60,088 bases of DNA from Prolixibacteraceae bacterium (GTDB lineage Bacteria; Bacteroidota; Bacteroidia; Bacteroidales; Prolixibacteraceae), in contig JAFLKN010000031.1 of NCBI GenBank assembly GCA_019163175.1, forward strand, positions 1-60,088, read 5' to 3'. The notes beneath the pieces were generated by a model. The model did no database searches. It worked only from the letters and a program-made list of their open reading frames with translations, and was not told the origin of the DNA. Both the position numbers and the translations under genes were made by a program. Shown one piece after another: positions 24,612 through 32,969 of this stretch; the stretch's first letter is position 1; each line of letters begins with the position of its first letter.

Positions 24612-27600
24612 TTAGAAAGTAGCATTTAATCCGATCACAAACTGACGGGCACGAGGATAAGTTCCCCAGTCAAGTCCCGGAGTAGGATAACGGGCGTTGT
24701 TCATGTTATCGTTGGCATTAACTTCTGGGTCAAGTCCTGAATAACCGGTCAATGTAAATACATTGTAAATGGCTCCATAAACGCGGATATTGCTTGCTTT
24801 GATCTTGTTCATCAACAGTTTTGGCAAGGTATAGCCCAAAGTCAAAGTATTGAGGCGAAGGTACGAACCGTCTTCAATACCAATATCTGACACATAACCT
24901 TGTTGCAGATAAGTTGATGGCAGAGTCGCATTTACATTGGCAGAATTCAGTTTTTCGGGAGTAGTAAGTTTTACCAAATTGCCATTCTGAATTTCAAACA
25001 GGGTATAGGAATCTTTTACAATAGCCAGTTTGTTACCATACAAACCACCACCTTTGTTACCGTTAAAAAGCGTTGCTAATTTATTTGCATTGTAAATATC
25101 ATTACCATAGCTCCAATTAAAGTACAAGCCAAGATCGAAGTTCTTGTAATTAGTGTTGATATTGAATCCACCAGTATGAACGGCATTCATATTACCTATT
25201 TCAACATAGTCTTTTTCATCAATCACACCGTCTTTAAAAGAATCAACAAATTTTGGCAAACCGGGATAAGCCTGTTGTGCACCGGGAACCAAACCTCCGC
25301 GGTAGGAAACGAAAGCTTTTGAAAGATCGGCCACACCTTGTTTTAAAGTGTACATGCCGGTGTTAGCATCGAAATCGAAATCTTCGGGAGTGTAATATCC
25401 TTTACCATCCATTTTATACCCCATTACAATACCAACAGGTTTTCCTTCCAGCAAACGATAATCTGAACTTGGAATACCCGACTGCAGGAACTGAGTTCCA
25501 TAGGCACTTTGGAGCCCCTCGGCCAGTTCGTCGATATTACCTCTGTTAAAGTTGATGTTGGCTCCGGCTGTAATATCCCAATCTTTGTTTTTAAATACTA
25601 CACCTGAAAGTGAAAGTTCTAAACCCTTATTACTGGTTTGACCAATGTTGGCATAAGTGGTTGTAAACCCGCTTATAGACGGAATATCTGTCAGCATCAA
25701 CAGGTCTTTTGTGGTATTTTTATACACATCGATAGTACCTCTTAACCGATTATCCAAAAGTGTAAAATCGACCCCAATGTTACGTGTAATGGTGGTTTCC
25801 CATTTCAAATCGCGGTTGGCCATTTGACTGGATGCCAAATCATAAGAAGGCAGAAGAACACCGTTCATACCATATTGCCAGCGAGTGTCACTCTCTGATG
25901 TCCACAATTGCGACCATTGGTCAGCACTAATGGCGTCATTTCCAACTTCACCGTATGATACCCGCAGTTTTAAATCGTCGAGCCAATTGGCACTTTCCAG
26001 GAACGATTCTTCAGAAATGCGCCAGGCCAAAGAAGCAGCTGGGAAATATCCCCAACGATGTTCGGGAGAAAAGTTTGAAGAACCGTCGGCACGGAATGTC
26101 GCGGCAATCATGTATTTGTCAAGAAGTGAATAATTTGCCCGACCGAAATAAGACATGATACGGCTTGGAGTGCTAACACCTGTTGCTGTAACAAGGTCAG
26201 CCCCGTATTGTGAAATCATGGCAAAAGCATTGTCTTTGGTAAAATTGTTTGGGAACTTTCTTCCGGAAATACGCATGTTTGTTCCTCCGGAGTTTGTAAC
26301 TTCCTGTCCAGCTAAAATATTGATCCGATGAATCTCATTCAGCTTAAGTTCATATCCCAGAGTGTTCACCCAACGCATTCCCCAACTGTCATTTTTTCGG
26401 TAATCGGCATCGCCTGCCCACTTAAATGATCCATCACCATTCAGGTAGTTTTCTTCATTAAAGCTTGAAGGAGTAGGTCCTCTCCATATTTTATTTTGTG
26501 AGAAATTGCGCGAAACAGTCAATTCGGTGCGATAGTTTAAGCCTTTTACAAGGTTCCAGTTTAAACCGGCTGTCCCAAGGATTGATTGGTTCCAGGTAAT
26601 GTTCTCACGGTCTTTAATAACTTTTACCGGGTTGTACATGTCATCAAATACGAATGCCTCTTCACCCATCGACGCGTCATTCAGAAATGCCAGATCGCCT
26701 TTTATATTTTCTCTAGTTAAAGGACGAAAGCGGTAAGATCCCGAAAGAGACGAACCATAACCACTAACTGTACCTTCATTACCCATGTTTTCTCTATCGG
26801 TATAACGTACATCTAAGTTAAAATCGAGCTTTTCGCTTATTTTTTGATCTAACTTAAATGTGGCTGAAGCCCTTTTTGAATAGGAGTTGAGCTTCATACC
26901 ATCTTCGTCCATGTAGCTAACGGCAAAAAGCACCTTCGTTTTATTGGTACCTCCGGAAATGGTAAGGTCGTGATTGTGTGAAAATGAGCTCTTATACACC
27001 TCTTCCTGAAGGTTATAGGCCGACATATTTTTATAAGTATCGATACCTCCGGAGTTACTGCCAGTGAAGGCTCCAACGCCAAATAATTTTTGAAATGGAG
27101 TTGTATAGGTCGTTCCGAAATATACATCGAGAAGTCCCCATCTTGATGTCACATAATCATAAGGACTCAAAGTCTCAAGATATCCGGTTGGGGTATTGAA
27201 TTTTGAATACCCGCTATAACTCACAGAAACCGCGCCTTCTTTACCCTTTTTAGTCGTAACGAGGATAACCCCATTTGCACCACGTGCACCAAAAATGGCT
27301 GTTGAAGATGCATCTTTCAGAACATCAACGCTTTCAATCATTTCTGACGGAATAAGGCTCATGTTGCCCGGTATTCCATCAATCAATACAAGCGGTTCGT
27401 TGCTTTGGGAGATAGAACCTCCACCACGCACCCGAATCGAGATTTCCGCGTCGGGACGACCGTCCTGTGATGTTACATTCACACCCGGAAGACGTCCTTG
27501 AAGTGCCATTGCCGCATTGGAAACAGGAATGGATGCAAGTTGTTCTCCGGAAACTGAAGCAACTGATCCAGTCAAATCCCGCTTTTTAACAGTTCCGTAT

Positions 27601-27944
27601 CCAACTGCCACCACTTCTTCAATTTCAAGTGTTGTGCTTGTCAATTGCACGTTAATCACTGATTGTCCATTGATTTTCAATTCTTTAGTATCGAAACCAA
27701 TAAAAGAGAATGCAAGTACATCCTTTTGAGCATCGGCAGGAACAATTGTATAAGTTCCTTCGCTATTGGTAATTACTCCGTTTGTTGTTCCTTTTACAAC
27801 AACATTTACACCCGGAATGGGAGTGTTTGTCTCATCAACCACTTTACCGGTTACTTTTTGGGCATATAGCTGAGCGCCCGCTAAAATAACAGTTAGTGCT
27901 AACAGACAAACTTTCTTCAGAAAACTTTGCTTCATTTTCATCAT
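24612..27944 (-). CDS. SusC-like TonB-dependent outer-membrane transporter
   Basis: The 1110-residue protein carries a signal peptide (ending LYAQ), a carboxypeptidase-regulatory-like domain (KVTGKVVDETNTPIPGVNV to about residue 105), the TonB box and plug start (EEVVAVGYGTVKKRDLTG), the plug motif RGGGSISQSNEPLVLIDG, and a 22-strand barrel ending with an aromatic Phe (VIGLNATF). It forms the import pair with SusD, taking up galacturonan oligomers. There is no N-terminal STN domain, so it is not of the sigma/anti-sigma signalling type. It starts 28 bp after GH105. Confidence 0.96.
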   Translation of the reverse strand: MMKMKQSFLKKVCLLALTVILAGAQLYAQKVTGKVVDETNTPIPGVNVVVKGTTNGVITNSEGTYTIVPADAQKDVLAFSFIGFDTKELKINGQSVINVQLTSTTLEIEEVVAVGYGTVKKRDLTGSVASVSGEQLASIPVSNAAMALQGRLPGVNVTSQDGRPDAEISIRVRGGGSISQSNEPLVLIDGIPGNMSLIPSEMIESVDVLKDASSTAIFGARGANGVILVTTKKGKEGAVSVSYSGYSKFNTPTGYLETLSPYDYVTSRWGLLDVYFGTTYTTPFQKLFGVGAFTGSNSGGIDTYKNMSAYNLQEEVYKSSFSHNHDLTISGGTNKTKVLFAVSYMDEDGMKLNSYSKRASATFKLDQKISEKLDFNLDVRYTDRENMGNEGTVSGYGSSLSGSYRFRPLTRENIKGDLAFLNDASMGEEAFVFDDMYNPVKVIKDRENITWNQSILGTAGLNWNLVKGLNYRTELTVSRNFSQNKIWRGPTPSSFNEENYLNGDGSFKWAGDADYRKNDSWGMRWVNTLGYELKLNEIHRINILAGQEVTNSGGTNMRISGRKFPNNFTKDNAFAMISQYGADLVTATGVSTPSRIMSYFGRANYSLLDKYMIAATFRADGSSNFSPEHRWGYFPAASLAWRISEESFLESANWLDDLKLRVSYGEVGNDAISADQWSQLWTSESDTRWQYGMNGVLLPSYDLASSQMANRDLKWETTITRNIGVDFTLLDNRLRGTIDVYKNTTKDLLMLTDIPSISGFTTTYANIGQTSNKGLELSLSGVVFKNKDWDITAGANINFNRGNIDELAEGLQSAYGTQFLQSGIPSSDYRLLEGKPVGIVMGYKMDGKGYYTPEDFDFDANTGMYTLKQGVADLSKAFVSYRGGLVPGAQQAYPGLPKFVDSFKDGVIDEKDYVEIGNMNAVHTGGFNINTNYKNFDLGLYFNWSYGNDIYNANKLATLFNGNKGGGLYGNKLAIVKDSYTLFEIQNGNLVKLTTPEKLNSANVNATLPSTYLQQGYVSDIGIEDGSYLRLNTLTLGYTLPKLLMNKIKASNIRVYGAIYNVFTLTGYSGLDPEVNANDNMNNARYPTPGLDWGTYPRARQFVIGLNATF

Positions 27945-27971
27945 AGATAATTGTTAAGTTTGAGTATTGCT

Positions 27972-29165
27972 TTATTTGTTTATGCTGTATTCTAGTGATG
28001 CCAGAATAAATGGCCCCACTCCTTTCGGATCGTTATCCCGGACTTGTTCTTTTATATAGTATTCGTAAGAACCATCACGGTATGGATTTCCACCCAAACC
28101 AGCAACTGCGCAGCATTTGGTCAGGCTAATCGTTCCATTGCTGTTTGTTTTGACGAGGTTTTCCAGAATTCCTGAATAGGCCTTATTAGCAACAGCTTTA
28201 TAATCTTTGCTGATGTAGCCTTTGCGGACAGCTTTTAACAAAGCATAGGTAAACATTGAAGAAGCAGTTGCTTCCAGATAATTTCCCTCACGATTTCCCT
28301 GATCGAGTACCTGATACCACAAGCCGGTTTTCGGATCCTGGTATTTTTTTATTCCGGCAGCTACCTGATTCAGGATTTCAAGAATTTTAGCTCTATCTGT
28401 ATGATTTTCAGGAAGAAAATCGAGCACATCAACCAAAGCCATAGCATACCAACCTTCGGCACGCCCCCAGTAGTTTGGCGAACAACCGGTTTGCTGATTG
28501 GACCATTTTTGCTCTTTGCTTTCATCCCATCCGTGGAAATTCAAGCCTGTTTGTTTATTGTATGTGTATTTGTGTACCAGTATAAATTGTTTTACTACAT
28601 CATCAAAAAGCTCGGGCTCTTTCATTTCCATAGCATATTGCGCATAAAAGGGCGCGCCCATATACAAACCATCTAACCACATTTGATGCGGATACCGCTT
28701 TTTATGCCAGAAGCCACCTTCCGAAGTACGCGGGTGTGTTTTCAACTGCTCGCGCAAGTTTTTAATAGCCTTCAGATAGCGTTCGTCTTTGGTTTGATGG
28801 TAAAGATCAAAAAGGAATTTTCCGGAGTTTACGGCATCAATATTATAATCTTCAAGATCATAGGCTGAAATGGTTCCATCGGTTCCAATAAACTTATCTG
28901 CATAAGTCTTGGCATATTTAAAATACGTTTCGTTGCCATTCTCTTGCCATACTTTCATCATAGCATAGGCAATCAAACCTTGGGTATAATTCCATACTGG
29001 CTTTGGATTAAAATCAACTGTCCAAGGTTCGGGAAATTGCTTGATTTCAGAATCGGCCATCTTAACGGCTACTTCAAGACCGTTGATCCGACTCTTTTTG
29101 GATTGGGCAAAGCACGACTGAAAAACGGTGAGCAGTCCCAGCGAAATGATTAAGATTCGTTTCAT
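27972..29165 (-). CDS. GH105 unsaturated (rhamno)galacturonyl hydrolase
   Basis: The enzyme removes the unsaturated uronic acid left at the non-reducing end by pectate lyases, so it completes the work of the PL10 enzymes. The 397-residue sequence has the (alpha/alpha)6 motifs WLDGLYMGAPFYAQYA (with the catalytic-type Asp), SPNYWGRAEGWYAMALVD and LEATASSMFTYALLKAV. A signal peptide (ending CFAQ) points to the periplasm. It is the first enzyme gene of the operon and begins 17 bp after the end of a small possible membrane peptide. Confidence 0.92.
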   Translation of the reverse strand: MKRILIISLGLLTVFQSCFAQSKKSRINGLEVAVKMADSEIKQFPEPWTVDFNPKPVWNYTQGLIAYAMMKVWQENGNETYFKYAKTYADKFIGTDGTISAYDLEDYNIDAVNSGKFLFDLYHQTKDERYLKAIKNLREQLKTHPRTSEGGFWHKKRYPHQMWLDGLYMGAPFYAQYAMEMKEPELFDDVVKQFILVHKYTYNKQTGLNFHGWDESKEQKWSNQQTGCSPNYWGRAEGWYAMALVDVLDFLPENHTDRAKILEILNQVAAGIKKYQDPKTGLWYQVLDQGNREGNYLEATASSMFTYALLKAVRKGYISKDYKAVANKAYSGILENLVKTNSNGTISLTKCCAVAGLGGNPYRDGSYEYYIKEQVRDNDPKGVGPFILASLEYSINK

Positions 29166-29182
29166 TTGTGAATTAAGTTTGT

Positions 29183-29311
29183 TAGTTCAATGCGATAAAC
29201 CTGCAACTAGAAAATCGAAATAATCGAAAAAAACAAGATTGTAGCCAACACAATTGCCATCAAGACAATTGACCATGACACCCTTTTTATTTTTTTGATT
29301 ATCTCTTCCAT
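29183..29311 (-). CDS. Possible 42-residue single-span membrane peptide
   Basis: Reading the minus strand from ATG at 29311 gives a frame of 42 codons. It starts MEEIIKKIKR, a basic cytoplasmic end, followed by the hydrophobic helix VSWSIVLMAIVLATILFFSI and a short tail ending in RFIALN. It stops 17 bp before GH105, placing it as the first gene of the pectin operon. No family is recognised. The positive-inside layout is what a real membrane peptide would show, but a frame this short can arise by chance. Confidence 0.4.
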
Positions 29312-29645
29312 CAGTTTACTGCAAGTTGTGATGTAAATCTACAACAAGGGCAATCGGAAGAGGACTTAAAGCATATCAGATGAGAAGGACTGGCGTACCA
29401 CCAGCGGGATGTATTTCCCAAAATGCGGGTTTATTTTTTTACGAAAGAAGCATAAAATACTCCTAAAACACTAACAAATAACAATTTAAACAGAAATACC
29501 AAAATTTCAGTGTGTGAATCAAAAGTTAAAAATGTGTAAATTATTTGGGTGTTTTTAAGAGTGTAAACTAATCAGGAAATGGTCGAAAGAATTGGATTCA
29601 AATTAGCTACTTCGTGCTTGAAAAATAGGAGATCAACCTGTAATT
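29312..29645. other. Regulatory gap upstream of pectin operon
   Basis: This 334-bp region separates the lpxB stop codon from the head of the pectin operon. It is AT-rich, notably at 29430-29560, and must contain the main promoter of a 24-kb operon. I find no exact TAnnTTTG box; the nearest on the minus strand is TTTTAACTTTTGATT around 29518-29532. No gene, RNA gene or strong hairpin is visible. Confidence 0.5.
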
Positions 29646-30770
29646 CTATTTTTTCAACTTATTTACCATCAAAACGGCTGCCCGTTTCGAAGCTCCTGCG
29701 TCTCCGAGTTTAACCATCATATCTTTGTAATCGGTAAGCATCCGTTTTTCATTCTCCGGATCAAGGAGTATCTTTTTTAACTCATCAATTACATTTTTCA
29801 GCGTGAAGTCAGATTGAATTAATTCTGCAACAGCTTCGCGACCTAAAATAATATTAACCAGAGAAACCCACCTGGTTTTCAGGAAAAACTTCTTCAGGTA
29901 TTTGAATAGCCAATTGGGAGTAAGCTGATAAACGACAACTTGCGGCACATTCATAATCGCTGTTTCTAGTGTTGCGGTTCCGGAAGAAACGATGGCCACC
30001 CGGCTGTGAGTCAGTATCTCGTAGGTTTTTCCCCAAACAACCGGCACTTTACTTTCGGGCATAAATGGCTGATAAAATTCAATGCCCATGTTAGGTGCCC
30101 CAGCAATTACACACTGAAATTCGGGAAACTGCGCAGCTGCTGCGAGCATAGTTGGCAACAAAACACTGATCTCACCTTTTCGGCTCCCGGGCAATAGGGC
30201 TAAAACCGGCTTTTCAGGCAAGCTATTTTCGGCCCAAAACCTTGGAAAATCAGGTGCAGTTTTCTTTTCCAGAATAGCATCCAGCAAAGGGTTTCCTACA
30301 TAGTTGACGGGATAGTTATACTTCTTATAAAATTCGGCTTCGAAAGGAAGGATGGAAAACATGTCATCGACATAAGCTTTTACTTTGTGTACACGTTCCT
30401 CTTTCCATGCCCAAATTTTAGGCGAGATGTAATAAAACGTACGAATACCTTTAGCCTTGGCAAACTTGGCCATCCGAAGATTAAATCCGGGGTAATCAAC
30501 CAAAATCAGCACATCAGGCTGAAAGGCCAGCATGTCTTCTTCACAAAATCTGAAATTCTTTTGGATGGTGCGAAAATTCATGATGACAGGGACAATACCC
30601 ATAAAAGCCATATCGCGGTAGTGTTTCAGCACAGTCATTCCGGCATTTTCCATCAGGTCACCGCCAAATCCCCGGAATTGAGCTTTCCCGTCAATCAAAC
30701 TAATTTCTTTGATCAGATTTGAGGCATGTAAATCGCCTGAGGCTTCACCAGCTAAAACGTAGTATTTCAT
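29646..30770 (-). CDS. lpxB: Lipid-A-disaccharide synthase
   Basis: The enzyme joins UDP-2,3-diacylglucosamine and lipid X to form the lipid A disaccharide at the inner membrane. The 374-residue product starts with the family motif YYVLAGEASGDLHASNLI and keeps FRGFGGDLMENAGM, DYPGFNLRMAKFA, ISPKIWAWKEERVHKV, LLPGSRKGEI and SSGTATLETAIMNVPQVVVY. Length is normal. It is the third gene of a surE - small membrane protein - lpxB unit common in Bacteroidota. Confidence 0.96.
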   Translation of the reverse strand: MKYYVLAGEASGDLHASNLIKEISLIDGKAQFRGFGGDLMENAGMTVLKHYRDMAFMGIVPVIMNFRTIQKNFRFCEEDMLAFQPDVLILVDYPGFNLRMAKFAKAKGIRTFYYISPKIWAWKEERVHKVKAYVDDMFSILPFEAEFYKKYNYPVNYVGNPLLDAILEKKTAPDFPRFWAENSLPEKPVLALLPGSRKGEISVLLPTMLAAAAQFPEFQCVIAGAPNMGIEFYQPFMPESKVPVVWGKTYEILTHSRVAIVSSGTATLETAIMNVPQVVVYQLTPNWLFKYLKKFFLKTRWVSLVNIILGREAVAELIQSDFTLKNVIDELKKILLDPENEKRMLTDYKDMMVKLGDAGASKRAAVLMVNKLKK

Positions 30771-30828
30771 TTAGTTTAAACTTACAAGTTTCGGGGTTGT
30801 GGTTACCATGCAACTCACAACATTATTT

Positions 30829-31131
30829 TTAAATCACTTTGGCAATTAGCACAGCAAAAGCATAAATAAAAGTTGCCATAATAACGCCACGTGCGGCCAT
30901 ATCGTATTTATTGCGGTAAAACAAGAAGAAAAATCCGAGGTTGGGAAAAACACAAAGGCTAAGTAATTTCATGAATATCTTCATTTCCCACATGCTCTGA
31001 AGAAAGACCCGAAAATCCATTTCGTTGTATTTCACCTCGTAAGTAATCAGGAAAATAACGATTGGAAAGATAATTCCAATTATCAGGCCTGTCAGAATTC
31101 GATCGAAACGGTTTCGTTTACGCATTGCCAT
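30829..31131 (-). CDS. Small inner-membrane protein of the surE-lpxB unit
   Basis: A 100-residue protein with three predicted membrane spans (ILTGLIIGIIFPIVIFLITY, LLSLCVFPNLGFFFLFY and VIMATFIYAFAVLIAKVI) and a basic N-terminus. Its start codon lies 1 bp past the surE stop, so the two are translationally close. Function is unknown; the constant place between surE and lpxB hints at an envelope role. Confidence 0.8.
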   Translation of the reverse strand: MAMRKRNRFDRILTGLIIGIIFPIVIFLITYEVKYNEMDFRVFLQSMWEMKIFMKLLSLCVFPNLGFFFLFYRNKYDMAARGVIMATFIYAFAVLIAKVI

Positions 31132-31132
31132 G

Positions 31133-31894
31133 TTAAAACCTCCAGCTTTTCATGCTTTCAAAAGTCTCATAACAAGTCATATCAGCATTTACCGGAACGA
31201 TTGATACAAAGCCGTTTTCGAGTGCATGAATATCAGTATCGACCACATCTTCCTCGAAATTTTTGAAATAACCCGACATCCAGTAATATTCACGTTTATG
31301 CGGATCAATGCGCTTATCGTATTCCTCTACCCATTTTCCTGAAGTTTGTCGACACACTTTAGCGCCTCGGATATCTCCTTTCGGGATATTTACGTTGAGG
31401 CAAACAAAAGGTGGAAGTCCATTTTCGGCAACCTGCTGAAATACGCGGGCAACATATATTTTAGCACGTGAAAAATCAGCCTCCGGATCATAGTCGTTCA
31501 GCGAAAAACCAACTGACGGAATTCCATGAATACAACCTTCCAAAGCACCACCCATCGTACCTGAATAAACTACGCTGATTGAAGAATTTGAGCCATGATT
31601 TATGCCTGAAACCACAAAATCGGGATAGCGGTCGAGCAATTGATTGAATGCAAGCTTTACACAATCAACCGGTGTACCTGTACATTTATACACCTGATAA
31701 CCTTCTTCCTCAATGGTTTTAGTAACCCGAATCGGATGATCGACCGTAATTGCATTCGACATCCCCGACCGATGACTATCTGGTGCAACCACCACCACAT
31801 CGCCAAAAAGGCGCATAACCTCTGTTAATTCCTTTAATCCTTTTGCCGAAACACCATCATCGTTGGTAATTAAAATCAGGGGACGCTCGTTCAT
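31133..31894 (-). CDS. surE: 5'-nucleotidase SurE
   Basis: SurE is a metal-dependent nucleoside monophosphatase linked to stationary-phase survival. The 253-residue product has ILITNDDGVSAKGL (metal-binding DD), APDSHRSGMSNAITV, CTGTPVDCVKLA, VSGINHGSNSS and YSGTMGGALEG, all conserved in the family. It is the first gene of the unit with the membrane protein and lpxB. A -7 box lies 21-28 bp upstream of the start codon. Confidence 0.96.
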   Translation of the reverse strand: MNERPLILITNDDGVSAKGLKELTEVMRLFGDVVVVAPDSHRSGMSNAITVDHPIRVTKTIEEEGYQVYKCTGTPVDCVKLAFNQLLDRYPDFVVSGINHGSNSSISVVYSGTMGGALEGCIHGIPSVGFSLNDYDPEADFSRAKIYVARVFQQVAENGLPPFVCLNVNIPKGDIRGAKVCRQTSGKWVEEYDKRIDPHKREYYWMSGYFKNFEEDVVDTDIHALENGFVSIVPVNADMTCYETFESMKSWRF

Positions 31895-31915
31895 AATTTA
31901 TTTTTTGAATGCACA

Positions 31916-31923
31916 CAAAGATA
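31916..31923 (-). promoter_or_regulatory. Possible -7 box of surE operon
   Basis: The minus strand reads TATCTTTG, an exact TAnnTTTG match, 22 bp before the surE start. Confidence 0.5.
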
Positions 31924-31968
31924 AATGAATGTACCTGACAAAATCCTTTCAAGCAAATTTTTAAATGG

Positions 31969-32754
31969 CTAATTTTTCAGGATAATAAAAAATTCGTCCT
32001 TGTCTTTCCATTTGCGCGAAATCTGGCAATATTCACCCGGACGTGCCACGTATTTCACATTCCCATGTGCAACAGTTGGATTGACAGCCCATTCCGGAAT
32101 CCGGATAAATACATCGAGATAGCGGGCATCGTTAGTTTCACAGGTTAAAGTCATAATATTGCTCTTAGGAAAATCTGTTCGCTGAGTTAATTTGACTGTT
32201 CCTCCGGTAGTATGGTAGTGTATCAAACTCGATGAACCAAGGAGGTTAATAAAAATCTGATCGAACAGATGCGTGTAGATTACTGATTTCAGCGTGCCTT
32301 CGGATAAAACAGAAACAGGTTGTTCGTAAACAAGCTTTTCAAGAGCATCGCCAAAACGCACTTCTCCTGAAAATTTCAATAACCCGATATTCAATTCGGC
32401 CCATTTCTGAAGAATAAGCTTCGCCTCTGTAGTTGTGTCAGCAGAAGAAATTGCCGGATCCATTTTAACATCTTCCCAGCTTTTCTGAACTGAAATCCAC
32501 AAACTATCCGATTCAGATTCCTTTAATTTTTGTGATCTGGAAATCAATTCATCCAATCTATTTATCAACTCGGTTGGCTCCTGAGCAGTGAGCGTGGTGT
32601 CAATGCTAAATCTTTTGGCCAATGCGTCATCCAGTGTGATCTGCTTTTCAGCAAAAGATTTTGAATTGACGATTGTTAGTGCATTCTCCTGTTTTCCACA
32701 AGCCATGAAAAAAAGTACAAATCCCGAAATAGCAATTAATTGTGAAAGCTTCAT
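31969..32754 (-). CDS. Lipoprotein with GH127-like C-terminal domain
   Basis: The 261-residue protein has a lipobox (FFMACG, Cys19). The first half is helical and charged with no family I recognise. From about residue 120 it resembles the end of GH127/GH146 beta-arabinofuranosidases: LLKFSGEVRFGDALEKLVYE, then DQIFINLLGSSSLIHYHTTGG, VKLTQRTDFP, FIRIPEWA and PGEYCQISRKWKDKDEF. The (alpha/alpha)6 catalytic barrel is missing apart from that helical piece, so it is probably not an enzyme. It could be a derived binding or scaffold lipoprotein. It stands alone between surE and the MATE gene. Confidence 0.65.
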   Translation of the reverse strand: MKLSQLIAISGFVLFFMACGKQENALTIVNSKSFAEKQITLDDALAKRFSIDTTLTAQEPTELINRLDELISRSQKLKESESDSLWISVQKSWEDVKMDPAISSADTTTEAKLILQKWAELNIGLLKFSGEVRFGDALEKLVYEQPVSVLSEGTLKSVIYTHLFDQIFINLLGSSSLIHYHTTGGTVKLTQRTDFPKSNIMTLTCETNDARYLDVFIRIPEWAVNPTVAHGNVKYVARPGEYCQISRKWKDKDEFFIILKN

Positions 32755-32820
32755 TGAATAATTTTTACTCCTGAAACATTTTTATCGTTAACAGGTTCAA
32801 ATTTAAAATTCAAATTTACT

Positions 32821-32828
32821 TATATTTG
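32821..32828 (+). promoter_or_regulatory. Possible -7 box of the MATE transcript
   Basis: TATATTTG fits TAnnTTTG exactly. Transcription from about 32835 would give a 135-base leader before the MATE start codon. Confidence 0.55.
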
Positions 32829-32840
32829 CCGCACACTAAA

Positions 32841-32922
32841 AGACCGAATCATGAAACTGACATCAATTCCGGCGGTCTATAATCCCGCAATCTCGTAATT
32901 TCTGCAAGGCAGAGAGCGGATT
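32841..32922 (+). promoter_or_regulatory. Folded leader upstream of MATE gene
   Basis: Stem 1 is AGACCG (32841-32846) with CGGTCT (32873-32878). Stem 2 is AATCCCGC (32881-32888) with GCGGATT (32916-32922), one base bulged, holding the inner hairpin TCTGC-AAG-GCAGA (32901-32913). A 15-codon frame starts in the first loop (ATG 32851, stop 32896-32898). The layout is that of a riboswitch or a leader-peptide attenuator; I cannot match it to a known class. Confidence 0.45.
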
Positions 32923-32969
32923 CTTCATTTTACCCAAATTTTCATTTTTCATTTTAATACTTTTTTATC

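Noticed and set aside
5504-29311. Assigning the locus to rhamnogalacturonan-II because of GH140
   Set aside because: The many other RG-II enzymes are missing; only apiose-linked activity is represented, so apiose on galacturonan fits better.
32851-32898. Independent 15-codon gene before the MATE gene
   Set aside because: Too short to call as a gene; kept only as part of the candidate leader.
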